Shown here in pieces: positions 34,027-42,472 of a stretch of DNA of 64,000 bases. Origin of the DNA: CAIMUS01 sp046347625. Lineage in GTDB: Bacteria; Pseudomonadota; Gammaproteobacteria; Competibacterales; Competibacteraceae. The stretch lies in contig JAXMFU010000001.1 in assembly GCA_046347625.1 (NCBI GenBank), positions 1,426,001 through 1,490,000 on the forward strand, in the 5' to 3' direction. Both the position numbers and the translations under genes were made by a program. Positions within the stretch are counted from its first letter, which is position 1. Each line of letters starts with the position of its first letter. The notes below the pieces were generated by a model that was given only the letters and a program-made list of their open reading frames with translations, searched no databases and was not told the DNA's origin.

Positions 34027-36087
34027 ATGCCCGAGTACCTAGCCCCAGGCGTCTTTGTCGAGGAGGTATCGTTCCGCTCCAAGTCCATCGAGGGCGTGAG
34101 CACGACCACCACCGGTTTTATCGGGCCCACCCGCTACGGCCCGGTGACCGAAGCGCCTGACGTCGTCACCAGCATTACCGAGTTCGAGCGCAGCTACGGC
34201 GATGGCGCCCAGCTTACCTTCGGCGCCGACGGCGCCCAGATCGGTCCCAGTTTCGTCTGGCAGGCGGCGCGCAGCTTCTTCGAGGAAGGCGGCAAGCGGC
34301 TGTACGTCAGCCGCGTGTTCCGGCCTCTCGACGGTGCTTACCCGACCGATCTTGAACAGCCGGCCACACCCGCCAATGGCAATTATGACGACGGCCATGG
34401 CCGGCTCGAGGTCGGTAGCGGCGCCGATATCTTCCGCATCGTCGCGCGTTACCCCGGCAAGGCCGGCAACCTGCGGGTGCGCTTTACCCTCAAGCTCGGC
34501 CCTAATGTGCTGGGTGCGCTGCCCGATCCAGACAACCCCAATACCCTTAAAGCAACCATCACGAATCTCCAGGACGGCGAGGTGGTCTGGATCACTTCGG
34601 CTAAAGCTTTTCCCGATACGTCGCCGCCGACCTCACCACCCCAGGAGCGCCCCATCGACCGCTTGCCGATTTATGTCGCCAGCGAGCAGGTGGATGGTAC
34701 TTGGCAATTCGTGGAAGGTGGCCTCCGCCCCGGCAGCCCACCGGAACCCGCCGATCCAGCCGCCAAGCTGACACTCGACGACTTCAATCTCGATACCCAA
34801 CCCGGTTCGGGCGATTCGATCCGTCCCCTGACGCTCTCGCTCGAGGTGCTGGCGGATGACGGCAGTCGCAGCCTCGGGACCTGGAGCGGCCTGCCGCTCG
34901 CTCCGAAGCATAAAACCGCCGGCGTGCCCGATTCGATCTTCGACCTGTTCGCCGCCACCAACCCGGCGGTGCGTGGACTGCCGATCATACTGCTCAATCC
35001 GGCCTCCGGCGGTATCGACAGCGGCGTCCAGTTACTGAAGGCGCTCGACTCGCTCGACGGTATCAGCTTCAAGCTGACCCCGGCCGAGTGGGAAGACGCC
35101 GGCTTCAAAGGCGAGTTGGGCGCTCTGCGTAACAAACTCGAGCGTGGGTTGGTCGGTACCGCCTACCTCACCGGCGGCAACGACGGCCTGCTGCCCGGTC
35201 GCACCGAGTACGAGGGCCGTGCCGATCCGACCGAGGATTACGGCACCGGCCTGAAGCAGTTCGAGTCGATCGAGGATATCTCCATCGTCGCCGCGCCGGG
35301 TTCCACCTGGCGCTACAAAGACCGCGTCAACGATGTCAATTCGGTCATCAACCTGCTGATCGCGCATGCCGAATACATGCGCTACCGCATTGCGATTATC
35401 GACCCACCCGAGGGTCAGAAGATCGCCGATGTGCGCAAACAACGTGCCAAGCTCGACAGTAAGTATGCGGCGCTCTACTACCCCTGGGTCACGGTGTTCG
35501 ACCCGATTACGCGCCAGCCGCTCAACCTGCCGCCCTCGGGCTTCGTTGCCGGCATCTACGCCCGCAACGATATCGAACGTGCCGTTTACAAGGCGCCGGC
35601 CAACGAAGTGGTGCGTGGTGCCATCGGCTTCGAAACGCTGATCAACACCGCCCAGCAGGAGGTGTTGAATCCGGAAGGCATTAACTGCTTCCGCTTCTTC
35701 GAAGGCCGCGGTTTCCGGCTCTGGGGCGCGCGCACCATCAGTTCCGATCCGGAATGGAAGTATGTGAATCTGCGCCGCTACTTCGCCTATCTCGAACGCT
35801 CGATCGACAAGGGCACCCAATGGGCGGTATTCGAGCCGAACGGCGAAGCGCTGTGGGCCACTGTGCGGGCCACCATCCGCGACTTTCTGATCAATGAATG
35901 GGCCAACGGCGCCTTGCTGGGCGACAAGCCCGAAAAAGCCTTCTTCGTGCGCTGTGATCGTTCGACCATGACGCAAAACGACCTCGACAACGGCCGCCTG
36001 GTCTGCCTGATCGGCGTAGCCCCGCTCAAGCCGGCCGAATTCGTCATCTTCCGCATCGGTCAATGGACGGCCGACCGTACGAGCTGA
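34027..36087 (+). CDS. Contractile sheath protein 1
   Basis: A phage-tail-sheath family protein of 686 residues that forms the outer contractile layer. The N-terminus is diagnostic (PEYLAPGVFVEEVSFRSKSI, then EGVSTTTTGFIGPTRYGPVT). The C-terminal core is conserved (FVAGIYARNDIERAVYKAPA, INCFRFFEGRGFRLWGARTI, YVNLRRYFAYLERSIDKGTQ, ending in the AEFVIFRIGQWTAD strand). The middle (about 130-300) is a surface insertion. GAGGAG precedes the ATG. The tube gene follows 18 bases downstream in the usual sheath-tube order. Confidence 0.95.
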   Translation: MPEYLAPGVFVEEVSFRSKSIEGVSTTTTGFIGPTRYGPVTEAPDVVTSITEFERSYGDGAQLTFGADGAQIGPSFVWQAARSFFEEGGKRLYVSRVFRPLDGAYPTDLEQPATPANGNYDDGHGRLEVGSGADIFRIVARYPGKAGNLRVRFTLKLGPNVLGALPDPDNPNTLKATITNLQDGEVVWITSAKAFPDTSPPTSPPQERPIDRLPIYVASEQVDGTWQFVEGGLRPGSPPEPADPAAKLTLDDFNLDTQPGSGDSIRPLTLSLEVLADDGSRSLGTWSGLPLAPKHKTAGVPDSIFDLFAATNPAVRGLPIILLNPASGGIDSGVQLLKALDSLDGISFKLTPAEWEDAGFKGELGALRNKLERGLVGTAYLTGGNDGLLPGRTEYEGRADPTEDYGTGLKQFESIEDISIVAAPGSTWRYKDRVNDVNSVINLLIAHAEYMRYRIAIIDPPEGQKIADVRKQRAKLDSKYAALYYPWVTVFDPITRQPLNLPPSGFVAGIYARNDIERAVYKAPANEVVRGAIGFETLINTAQQEVLNPEGINCFRFFEGRGFRLWGARTISSDPEWKYVNLRRYFAYLERSIDKGTQWAVFEPNGEALWATVRATIRDFLINEWANGALLGDKPEKAFFVRCDRSTMTQNDLDNGRLVCLIGVAPLKPAEFVIFRIGQWTADRTS

Positions 36088-36105
36088 TAGCCAACGGAGA
36101 GCACC

Positions 36106-36558
36106 ATGGCAATTTTCCGCGATCGACCCTATGTGCAGTTCAATTTTCATGTGAACCTCGGCGACGGCGTAACCAACACGCCGCAGGCCGGCTTCCAGGA
36201 AATCAGCGGTATCGGAATGGAAGTCACCATTACCGAGTACCGTCCCGGCAATTACGCCTTCAACAACGTTATCAAGACCGCCGGTCTCAACAAGGCGACC
36301 GATGTGACCATGAAGCGTGGCGTGATCGGCTCGCTCGATCTCTACCGCTGGCTCGACGATGTGCGCAACGGCTCGAACAACGGTCTGCGCACCGTGACCA
36401 TCGACCTTAAGAGCGAGGACCGCAGCACCACGGTGCAGACCTGGCGGCTGATCAACGCACGGATCATGAAACATGTCAGCGGCCCCATGAGTGCCAAGGG
36501 GACCGACGTCGCCCTGGAAGAGTTAACTTTGTCCTACGAGCGGCTGGAAATGGAGTAA
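36106..36558 (+). CDS. Tail tube protein 1
   Basis: A 150-residue tube protein of the T4 gp19-like family. It contains YVQFNFHVNLGDGVTNTPQA, FQEISGIGMEVTITEYRPGN, the conserved TDVTMKRGVIGSLDLYRWLD, and ALEELTLSYERLEME at the end. These rings stack to form the inner tube pushed out when the sheath contracts. GGAGA lies before the ATG. It follows sheath 1 directly. Confidence 0.95.
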   Translation: MAIFRDRPYVQFNFHVNLGDGVTNTPQAGFQEISGIGMEVTITEYRPGNYAFNNVIKTAGLNKATDVTMKRGVIGSLDLYRWLDDVRNGSNNGLRTVTIDLKSEDRSTTVQTWRLINARIMKHVSGPMSAKGTDVALEELTLSYERLEME

Positions 36559-36562
36559 GGTC

Positions 36563-39058
36563 GTGCGCCGCCTGCCCGGGATCAGCATCGTCGATGTGCC
36601 GCCGCCTCCGGACGACGGTCTGCCGGTTATGGACGTGCCGGTCTTCGTCGGCTTTGCCGAACGGGGACCGCGCGACCGCCCGGTCGGATTGGAAGATCCG
36701 ATGCAATATGCGGCGGTGTTCGGCGGCACGCTCGACTTGGTGCCGGTAGCGTCCGACGCCACGGGCGGTGCGAGCCAATCAATAGAGGCTCCACGAATGC
36801 AACACGCCCATCTGCCGGCGGCGATCACGAGCTTTTTCGCCGGTGGCGGACGCCGCTGCTATGTAGTGCGAGTCACCGGCGACGGGGCCGACAGCGCCCG
36901 CTTTACGGTCCCCGGTCTCAAGCTCGCGACCCGCGACCGTGACGCGACCGGCAATACCGGCCCCTGGCGCCTGACCGATCGAGACTTCGAGCTGCGCGCC
37001 AACAGCCCTGGCGCCTGGGCCGACCGGTATGAGCTGGCCGTCCGGCTTGCCGGCGAAATACTGCACGCCGACGACCGGATGCAGCCGGGCGATGTGCTGC
37101 GGGCGCGCCGACCGGGAGCCGGAGCCCTGGTGGACATCGGCTGGTTGCGCATCGACCGCGCCGCCACCGTGGGCGAGGCCATCGCCGGCGCGGCCCCCGG
37201 CGCCTGGTTGTGGACAACCGACGGCGCCAGTCCGCCCGATCCGCCTGCCATCGTTACTGTCGACGACTGGCTTATCGACCGCGTCACGGTGGACCTGGCC
37301 CTGCGCCATCCCGAGCGGCCGGAACTGCGGCGCGAAAACTGCGGCCTTGCCGCCGGCGCGGCCAATCTGCCCTGGTTCGAACCCGATATCGACGGCCGTT
37401 TCGATGCCGGCGACGACCTGATCGGTCTGTCCTGGCCGCTCGCCGGCGTGCCGCTCACGACCGCGCCTTTCGATCCCGCATCGCCCGATTGGATGCTGGT
37501 CCCCAGCGCCGTCGGCGTCTTCTTCGATCCCTGGTCGAGCGCCAGGCTCGGCGAGGGCGATGCGCTGGCACGCAACGGTCTGGACAACTACTCGTCGCGG
37601 CTCTTTCTCGACCCGGCCTGGACCGAGGGTCTGCGCGGTCGGCAATTGCTCGGCTGGGCCGACGATATTCGCTTTCTGGGCGATCGCCCGCGTCGCTTGC
37701 GCGGCCTCCATGCCGCCCTGGGATTCGACGACGCCGTCGTCCGTGATGCAACCTGGATCGCCGTGCCCGATGCCGCCCACCCCGGCTGGGAGCTGACCAA
37801 GGCGCTGATCCCCGCCGACGGTCGGTTGACCGCCACGCCGGACCCCGACTGCGCCGGCGCTGTGACCACCGCCATGAGTCCGTGCGTGAAACCGCCGCGC
37901 CGGCCCGAACCGCCGGTATTTACATTACCGGCACGGGTGCCGGCCGATGTGGACTGGTTTATCGATTTAATCGCCCCCGTCGCCAGCCCACCCTCGCCGC
38001 CCGACGGCGATCTCGCCACCCCGCTCAGCTTCGAGGCCCAGTGGGCACAACGGCCCGATTTCAGTGACGCCCAGCCGCTGCCGGTTTCGACGGGCGTGGT
38101 CGATACCCGTGTCTTTCCGCCGGCACGCTATCGCTTGCATTTATCCGCCGGCCTGTACTTCCTGCGAGCGCGCGTCCAGCGTAGCGGTCTGGTCAGTAAC
38201 TGGTCGGAGGTCGCTGAAGTTCTCTCGATCCCGCAAACCCGGGTGCTCGAGGCCGGTCCCACCGACCCTGCCGTCGTGTTGCCGGTCCATACCGCGCTGA
38301 TGGACCTCTGCGCCGCCACCCGCGAGCATTTCGCGCTGCTGTCCGTACCGCTGGATTGGGACGCCACCGCGATCGGGAAGCATGTCCAGGCCCTGCGCGC
38401 CCACGCCGCCCGCGATATCGAGGCCAGCCAAGCCACGAGTTTTGTCGCGCTGCATCATCCCTGGCTGTTGCAACGTGAAGACGACACCAGCCTGCAAGCC
38501 CATCCGCCCGAAGGTGCCGTGCTCGGCGTCTATGCCAGGCGCAGCCGTCTCAAAGGTGCCTGGTCGGCCGCCGGACTCGAACCGCTCGCCGCCGGTGTCG
38601 GTCTCGCTACCGTAATCGATCCGGAAGCCATCGAAACCGCTGGCGCCAATGCCATCGAATTGCGCCCGCTCGGCCTTGCCGCGACCCGGGCTGCGACCTT
38701 ATCCGAAGAAGAAGATTGGCAGGCCGTCGGCGTGCGGCGGCTGTTCATTCTGCTGCGCCGACTGGCCCGGCGCGAGGGCGAGCGCTATGTCTTCGAGCCT
38801 AACGACTTTACCCTGCGCCGCAGCCTGGAGCGCAGCTTCGACGCCTTGCTGCAACGGCTGATGCAGCGCGGCGCTTTCCGGGGCGCGAGCGCGAGCGATT
38901 CTTATGCGCTGCGCACCGCCGCTGGCGCACAGGCGCTCGCCGAAATCGAGCGTGGTGAATGCAGCCTGGAAATCCGAGTCGCGCCGTCGCGACCGCTGCG
39001 CTTTCTGACCCTGCGCGTGGTACGCGCGGGCGAACAACTGTCGATCGAGGAACGCTGA
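36563..39058 (+). CDS. Contractile sheath family protein 2 (large, with inserted domain)
   Basis: An 831-residue sheath-family protein starting at GTG 36563 (RRLPGISIVDVPPPPDDGLP, then VFVGFAERGPRDRPV). The C-terminal sheath core is recognisable (LGVYARRSRLKGAWSAAGLE, GVRRLFILLRRLARREGERY, RRSLERSFDALLQRLMQRGAF). Residues about 450-556 form a fibronectin-III-like insertion (RYRLHLSAGLYFLRARVQRS then GLVSNWSEV). It is much larger than sheath 1 and may form a special layer near the baseplate, as in systems with several sheath proteins. It overlaps nothing and is followed after three bases by a second tube gene. Confidence 0.85.
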   Translation: MRRLPGISIVDVPPPPDDGLPVMDVPVFVGFAERGPRDRPVGLEDPMQYAAVFGGTLDLVPVASDATGGASQSIEAPRMQHAHLPAAITSFFAGGGRRCYVVRVTGDGADSARFTVPGLKLATRDRDATGNTGPWRLTDRDFELRANSPGAWADRYELAVRLAGEILHADDRMQPGDVLRARRPGAGALVDIGWLRIDRAATVGEAIAGAAPGAWLWTTDGASPPDPPAIVTVDDWLIDRVTVDLALRHPERPELRRENCGLAAGAANLPWFEPDIDGRFDAGDDLIGLSWPLAGVPLTTAPFDPASPDWMLVPSAVGVFFDPWSSARLGEGDALARNGLDNYSSRLFLDPAWTEGLRGRQLLGWADDIRFLGDRPRRLRGLHAALGFDDAVVRDATWIAVPDAAHPGWELTKALIPADGRLTATPDPDCAGAVTTAMSPCVKPPRRPEPPVFTLPARVPADVDWFIDLIAPVASPPSPPDGDLATPLSFEAQWAQRPDFSDAQPLPVSTGVVDTRVFPPARYRLHLSAGLYFLRARVQRSGLVSNWSEVAEVLSIPQTRVLEAGPTDPAVVLPVHTALMDLCAATREHFALLSVPLDWDATAIGKHVQALRAHAARDIEASQATSFVALHHPWLLQREDDTSLQAHPPEGAVLGVYARRSRLKGAWSAAGLEPLAAGVGLATVIDPEAIETAGANAIELRPLGLAATRAATLSEEEDWQAVGVRRLFILLRRLARREGERYVFEPNDFTLRRSLERSFDALLQRLMQRGAFRGASASDSYALRTAAGAQALAEIERGECSLEIRVAPSRPLRFLTLRVVRAGEQLSIEER

Positions 39059-39061
39059 GCC

Positions 39062-39553
39062 ATGGCCGACCCCACCAACGCCGCCGCCGAAGAGCGCAAG
39101 CGCTGGCAGCCCTTTCCCGCCTTTAACTTCGTGGTCGAAATCATCCGCGACGACGAAAGCGGCAAGCTCGCGGGCGGTCAGTTTTCGGAATGCGACGGCA
39201 TCGAAATGTCACAGGAAGTCAAAACCCTGCGCGAAGGTGGCAATCCCAACCGTGTTTACCGGTTGGCCGGACCGGTGGCTTTCGGCCAGCTTACGCTCAA
39301 GCGGGGCGTGACCCAGGGTTTCGATTTGTGGAAATGGTTCGCGGCCAGTCTCGAAAAGCCCTGGCTGCGGGCGGGCGTGACTGTCAGCGTCCTGCGCCAT
39401 GATCAAAGCGAATGGGGACGCTTCGTGCTGAGCCGCTGCCTACCGATCAAGCTCAAGGCGCCGGCGCTCAATGCGCGTGACGGCACCGTGGCGATCGAGG
39501 AAATGCAGATCGCCTACGAGAACTTTACCTGGGAGGACAAGAGCGGTGGCTGA
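39062..39553 (+). CDS. Tail tube protein 2 (Cis5/Afp5-like)
   Basis: A 163-residue gp19-like tube protein: FPAFNFVVEIIRDDESGKLA, FSECDGIEMSQEVKTLREGG, VAFGQLTLKRGVTQGFDLWK, and GTVAIEEMQIAYENFTWE at the end. It differs clearly from tube 1 and lies next to the LysM-type baseplate gene, the position of the tube-initiator ring between tube and hub in Afp/PVC particles. Its last bases overlap the next gene. Confidence 0.93.
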   Translation: MADPTNAAAEERKRWQPFPAFNFVVEIIRDDESGKLAGGQFSECDGIEMSQEVKTLREGGNPNRVYRLAGPVAFGQLTLKRGVTQGFDLWKWFAASLEKPWLRAGVTVSVLRHDQSEWGRFVLSRCLPIKLKAPALNARDGTVAIEEMQIAYENFTWEDKSGG

Positions 39554-40472
39554 AGTGACTGTGGTGCGCGCCGAGTTGCAGGAACTGAAGGACGACCTCA
39601 GCGATGTGCAGCCGGGCGGCAAACGGGTGCCGGTGCAATTCAATCCCGAAAGTTTGAAGCTGTCCTACGCCAACCAGATCCAGCCGCAGAACAACGGCTC
39701 GTCGAATGCGCCGGCGCCAAGGCCGGGGCGGGGCAGTGCCAACCAGTCGCAAGGCACGCCCGCGCGCCAGTTCGTCGGCGCGGGCACGACCAAACTGGCG
39801 GTGCAGTTGTGGTTCGATGTCAGTGCCGCGACCGCGGCGCCGTTCATGGTCGACGACGTGCGGCGGCTGACCGCCGAGGTGCTGTACTTTATGAAACCCA
39901 AAGATCCCGGCGCCGGCGCCAGGGACGCCAGCCAGCGTATCCCGCCGGGCGTGCGCTTTTCCTGGGGCGGTTTCCTGTTCGATGGCATCGTCGAATCGCT
40001 GGAAGAGAACGTTGAATTCTTTTCGCCCGACGGCAAGGCACTGCGCGCCAGCGTCACCCTTAACCTGATTCAGCAAAGTATTCTCGTGCCCGCCTTCCAG
40101 GGGACGGGGGCGGTCACGCGCAGCCCGGCCGGCGGCGCAACGCCCGGTGCCGCGCCGCTGGCGGCGGCGCGCAACGGGCAATCGCTGCAGCAAATGAGCG
40201 ACAGTCAGCCGGGCGGCGGTTTGGGCGGCGGGCTGAGCGGAGATCTGAGTGCCGGTCTGAGTGGCGGACTTAGCGCTGGCCTCGGCGCCAATCTGAGCGC
40301 CGGACTTAGCGCCGGCCTCGGCGGCGGTCCGAGTGCCGGCGGGGGTCCCGCCTTCAGCGGCGGCGGCTGGCAACGCATCGCGGTAGCCAACGGTATCGAG
40401 AATCCACGCGCCCTGGCGCCCGGCCGGCTTATCGACCTCAACGCGCAACGTCCGCGTATTGTCACCGACTGA
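39546..40472 (+). CDS. Baseplate/hub-collar protein with LysM-like C-terminus (Cis7/Afp7-like)
   Basis: A 308-residue protein from the GTG at 39546, overlapping the tube stop. The N-terminal domain (VPVQFNPESLKLSYANQIQP, ARQFVGAGTTKLAVQLWFDV, PGVRFSWGGFLFDGIVESLE) is that of the Cis7/gp53-like baseplate protein. Residues about 220-268 are an unusual Gly/Leu/Ser linker of GLSxGLS units. The end (GWQRIAVANGIENPRALAPG) resembles a LysM motif, expected in this family to hold the hub. The frame upstream to 39471 runs inside the tube gene and is not used. Confidence 0.88.
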   Translation: MAEVTVVRAELQELKDDLSDVQPGGKRVPVQFNPESLKLSYANQIQPQNNGSSNAPAPRPGRGSANQSQGTPARQFVGAGTTKLAVQLWFDVSAATAAPFMVDDVRRLTAEVLYFMKPKDPGAGARDASQRIPPGVRFSWGGFLFDGIVESLEENVEFFSPDGKALRASVTLNLIQQSILVPAFQGTGAVTRSPAGGATPGAAPLAAARNGQSLQQMSDSQPGGGLGGGLSGDLSAGLSGGLSAGLGANLSAGLSAGLGGGPSAGGGPAFSGGGWQRIAVANGIENPRALAPGRLIDLNAQRPRIVTD

Positions 40473-40483
40473 AGGAGCGTGCC

Positions 40484-40660
40484 ATGCCGGTCCTTATCAA
40501 TGAATTCGAACTGCTGAGCGCACCCCCTCCCCCGCCGCCCGCCCCGGCGGTGAATGCTCCGGGGGGACAGCCCAACCCGCCGCTGCAGACGCCGCCGGCC
40601 CAGGCCCAGCGCATCGCCGTCGAACGCCGCGAGCGCGCCCTGCGCGTGTTCGCGCACTGA
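40484..40660 (+). CDS. Small baseplate protein (Cis6/Afp6-like)
   Basis: A 58-residue gene. GGAGCG lies before the ATG. The product begins MPVLINEFELLSAPPPPPPA, is Pro-rich in the middle, and ends QRIAVERRERALRVFAH. Afp/PVC-type clusters carry a similar short gene here, between the LysM protein and the hub. The C-terminal basic helix is the conserved part. Its position and shape support the call; sequence identity is too low to be certain. Confidence 0.72.
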   Translation: MPVLINEFELLSAPPPPPPAPAVNAPGGQPNPPLQTPPAQAQRIAVERRERALRVFAH

Positions 40661-40669
40661 GTTGCCGTT

Positions 40670-41743
40670 ATGCCCGAAGCCAATCTTCCTCTCGACACCG
40701 GCCGACCGATTATCAGCGTCGAACGGCAAGCGGCGCCCGATCTTGCCGCCGCACTCTACGAAATGCGTATCGAAGAGCGCAGCGACGGCCTGGCGCAATG
40801 CGAGCTGGCTTTCGGCGCCTGGGGCCTGCGTAACGGCGTGCACGATTACACGCTTTATACCCGCGACCGGCTCGAATTCGGCAAGCGCATCGAAGTCAAG
40901 CTGCGCGACGACCGGCTGTTCGCGGGCCGAATTATGGCTATCGAAGGCCGTTTTCCCGAAGCTGGCGCCGGCGAAGCCGAGATTGTCGTCTATGCCGAAG
41001 ATCGGTTGCAGGACCTGCGCATGAACCGGCGCACGCGCTGCTTTACCCAGGTCAGCGATGCCGACGTCGCCCGCCGTATCGCCGGCGATCATGGCTTGCA
41101 GGCACAGGTCGATCTGCCCGGCCCGACCTATGCCGTGTTGGCTCAGGTCAACCAGAGCGATCTCGCTTTTTTGCGCGAGCGCGCCCGGGCGGTGGGCGGC
41201 GAGGTCTGGATCGTCGACGATACCCTGCACGTAGCGGCGCGCCCGGCGCGGGCGGGTGGTAACGCGGTGGCCCTCGACTACGGCGGCACGCTGCGCGGCT
41301 TCGAGGCGCGGGCCGACCTGGCGCTCCAGCGCACCAAGCTGAGCGTCAGCGGCTGGAGCCTGAGCGGCAAGCAGGCGGTGTGCGAGAACGCGACGGCCTC
41401 GGTACTGAGCGCCGAACTCGATGGTGGCGACGGTGGCGCGGCACTGCTGGCGCGCGCCATCGGCGACCGCGTCGACACCGTCGCACACCTTAACCCGGCC
41501 GACGCCAACGAAGCGCGTGCGCTCGCCGAAAGCTGGCTGCGACAGATCGGCCGTCGTTTCGTGGTCGGACGCGGCGTGGCCAATCCCGACGCCCGGATAA
41601 AACCCGGCGTGCGGATCGAACTGTCGGGCCTCGGCCCGGTGTTCAACGGCAAGTATACCGTGACCGAAGTCTGTCACCGCTTCGACGCCCAGGGCGCGCG
41701 CAGCGAATTCACGGTCGAGCGTCCCGCCGTCGGCAGGCCCTGA
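40670..41743 (+). CDS. Baseplate hub protein (gpD/VgrG N-terminal-like; Cis8 hub part)
   Basis: A 357-residue phage-late-control-D/VgrG-type hub. It has the conserved LAAALYEMRIEERSDGLAQC, GKRIEVKLRDDRLFAGRIMA, FTQVSDADVARRIAGDHGLQ, LAQVNQSDLAFLRERARAVG and the C-terminal RIELSGLGPVFNGKYTVTEV with FDAQGARSEFTVERP. These trimers sit at the end of the tube and hold the spike. In Afp8/Pvc8 hub and spike are one protein; here the spike is the next gene. Confidence 0.93.
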   Translation: MPEANLPLDTGRPIISVERQAAPDLAAALYEMRIEERSDGLAQCELAFGAWGLRNGVHDYTLYTRDRLEFGKRIEVKLRDDRLFAGRIMAIEGRFPEAGAGEAEIVVYAEDRLQDLRMNRRTRCFTQVSDADVARRIAGDHGLQAQVDLPGPTYAVLAQVNQSDLAFLRERARAVGGEVWIVDDTLHVAARPARAGGNAVALDYGGTLRGFEARADLALQRTKLSVSGWSLSGKQAVCENATASVLSAELDGGDGGAALLARAIGDRVDTVAHLNPADANEARALAESWLRQIGRRFVVGRGVANPDARIKPGVRIELSGLGPVFNGKYTVTEVCHRFDAQGARSEFTVERPAVGRP

Positions 41744-41761
41744 ACCCGGAGTGCGACCACC

Positions 41762-42472
41762 ATGTTCGACCTGACTCCTGCCGAAGCCCTCTACGCCGAC
41801 CGCCTGCCGAACGGCTGGGGCGGGCGCTGGTACGGCTGCCATGTGGCTATCGTCACCGATCTGGTCGACCCCGACGGCCAGGGCCGTATCAAGATTACAC
41901 TGCCCTGGAGTCCCGACAACGGCGGCGACCGTTATGACGCCTGGGCGCGGGTGGCGACGCTGTTCGCGGGCAACAATCGGGGCAGTTGGTTTATGCCCGA
42001 GGTGAACGATGAAGTGCTGGTGGTATTCGAGGGCGGCGATGTACGTCGGCCCTGTGTGATCGGCGGCCTGTGGAATGGCCGCGATGCGCCGCCGACCGGC
42101 ACCGATGCGAACAACGTCAAGAAAATCATCCGCAGCCGCAACGGCGTCCAGATTACGATCGAGGACCAGAACGGGCAGGAAAAACTGAAGCTGGAAACGC
42201 CGGGCGGTTGCTCGGTCACGCTGAAGGACGGTCCGGGAACGGTCGAGATTCAGGACAGCAACGGCAACAGCGTCAAGCTGGAGCCCGCCGGCGTTACGGT
42301 GACGGCTTCCGCCCGCGTGGTGGTCAATGCCAGTCAGGTCGAGGTCTCGGCGGGCATGGTCACGGTCAACGCCGGCATGTCCAAGTTTTCCGGGGTAGTG
42401 CAGGCCGATACGGTGATCACCAATACGATCATCGCCGCCACCTACACCCCCGGCGCGGGGAATATCTTATGA
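41762..42472 (+). CDS. Spike protein (gpV/VgrG C-terminal-like; Cis8 spike part)
   Basis: The 236-residue product has an OB-fold gpV domain (YGCHVAIVTDLVDPDGQGRI, then SWFMPEVNDEVLVVFEGGDV and RPCVIGGLWNGRDAPP) followed by a beta-helix needle (residues about 135-236, with repeating SVTLKDGPGTVEIQDSNGNS and VTVTASARVVVNASQVEVSA units). The spike pierces the target. No PAAR-type tip gene is found nearby. The stop overlaps the next start (ATGA). Confidence 0.93.
   Translation: MFDLTPAEALYADRLPNGWGGRWYGCHVAIVTDLVDPDGQGRIKITLPWSPDNGGDRYDAWARVATLFAGNNRGSWFMPEVNDEVLVVFEGGDVRRPCVIGGLWNGRDAPPTGTDANNVKKIIRSRNGVQITIEDQNGQEKLKLETPGGCSVTLKDGPGTVEIQDSNGNSVKLEPAGVTVTASARVVVNASQVEVSAGMVTVNAGMSKFSGVVQADTVITNTIIAATYTPGAGNIL

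Noticed and set aside
35032..36474. 480-codon minus-strand frame opposite sheath and tube genes
   Set aside because: Low-complexity translation opposite well-supported sheath and tube genes; typical shadow frame in GC-rich DNA.
40205..41842. 545-codon minus-strand frame
   Set aside because: Lies opposite the LysM, Cis6, hub and spike genes, which have clear family motifs; no motifs in the minus frame.
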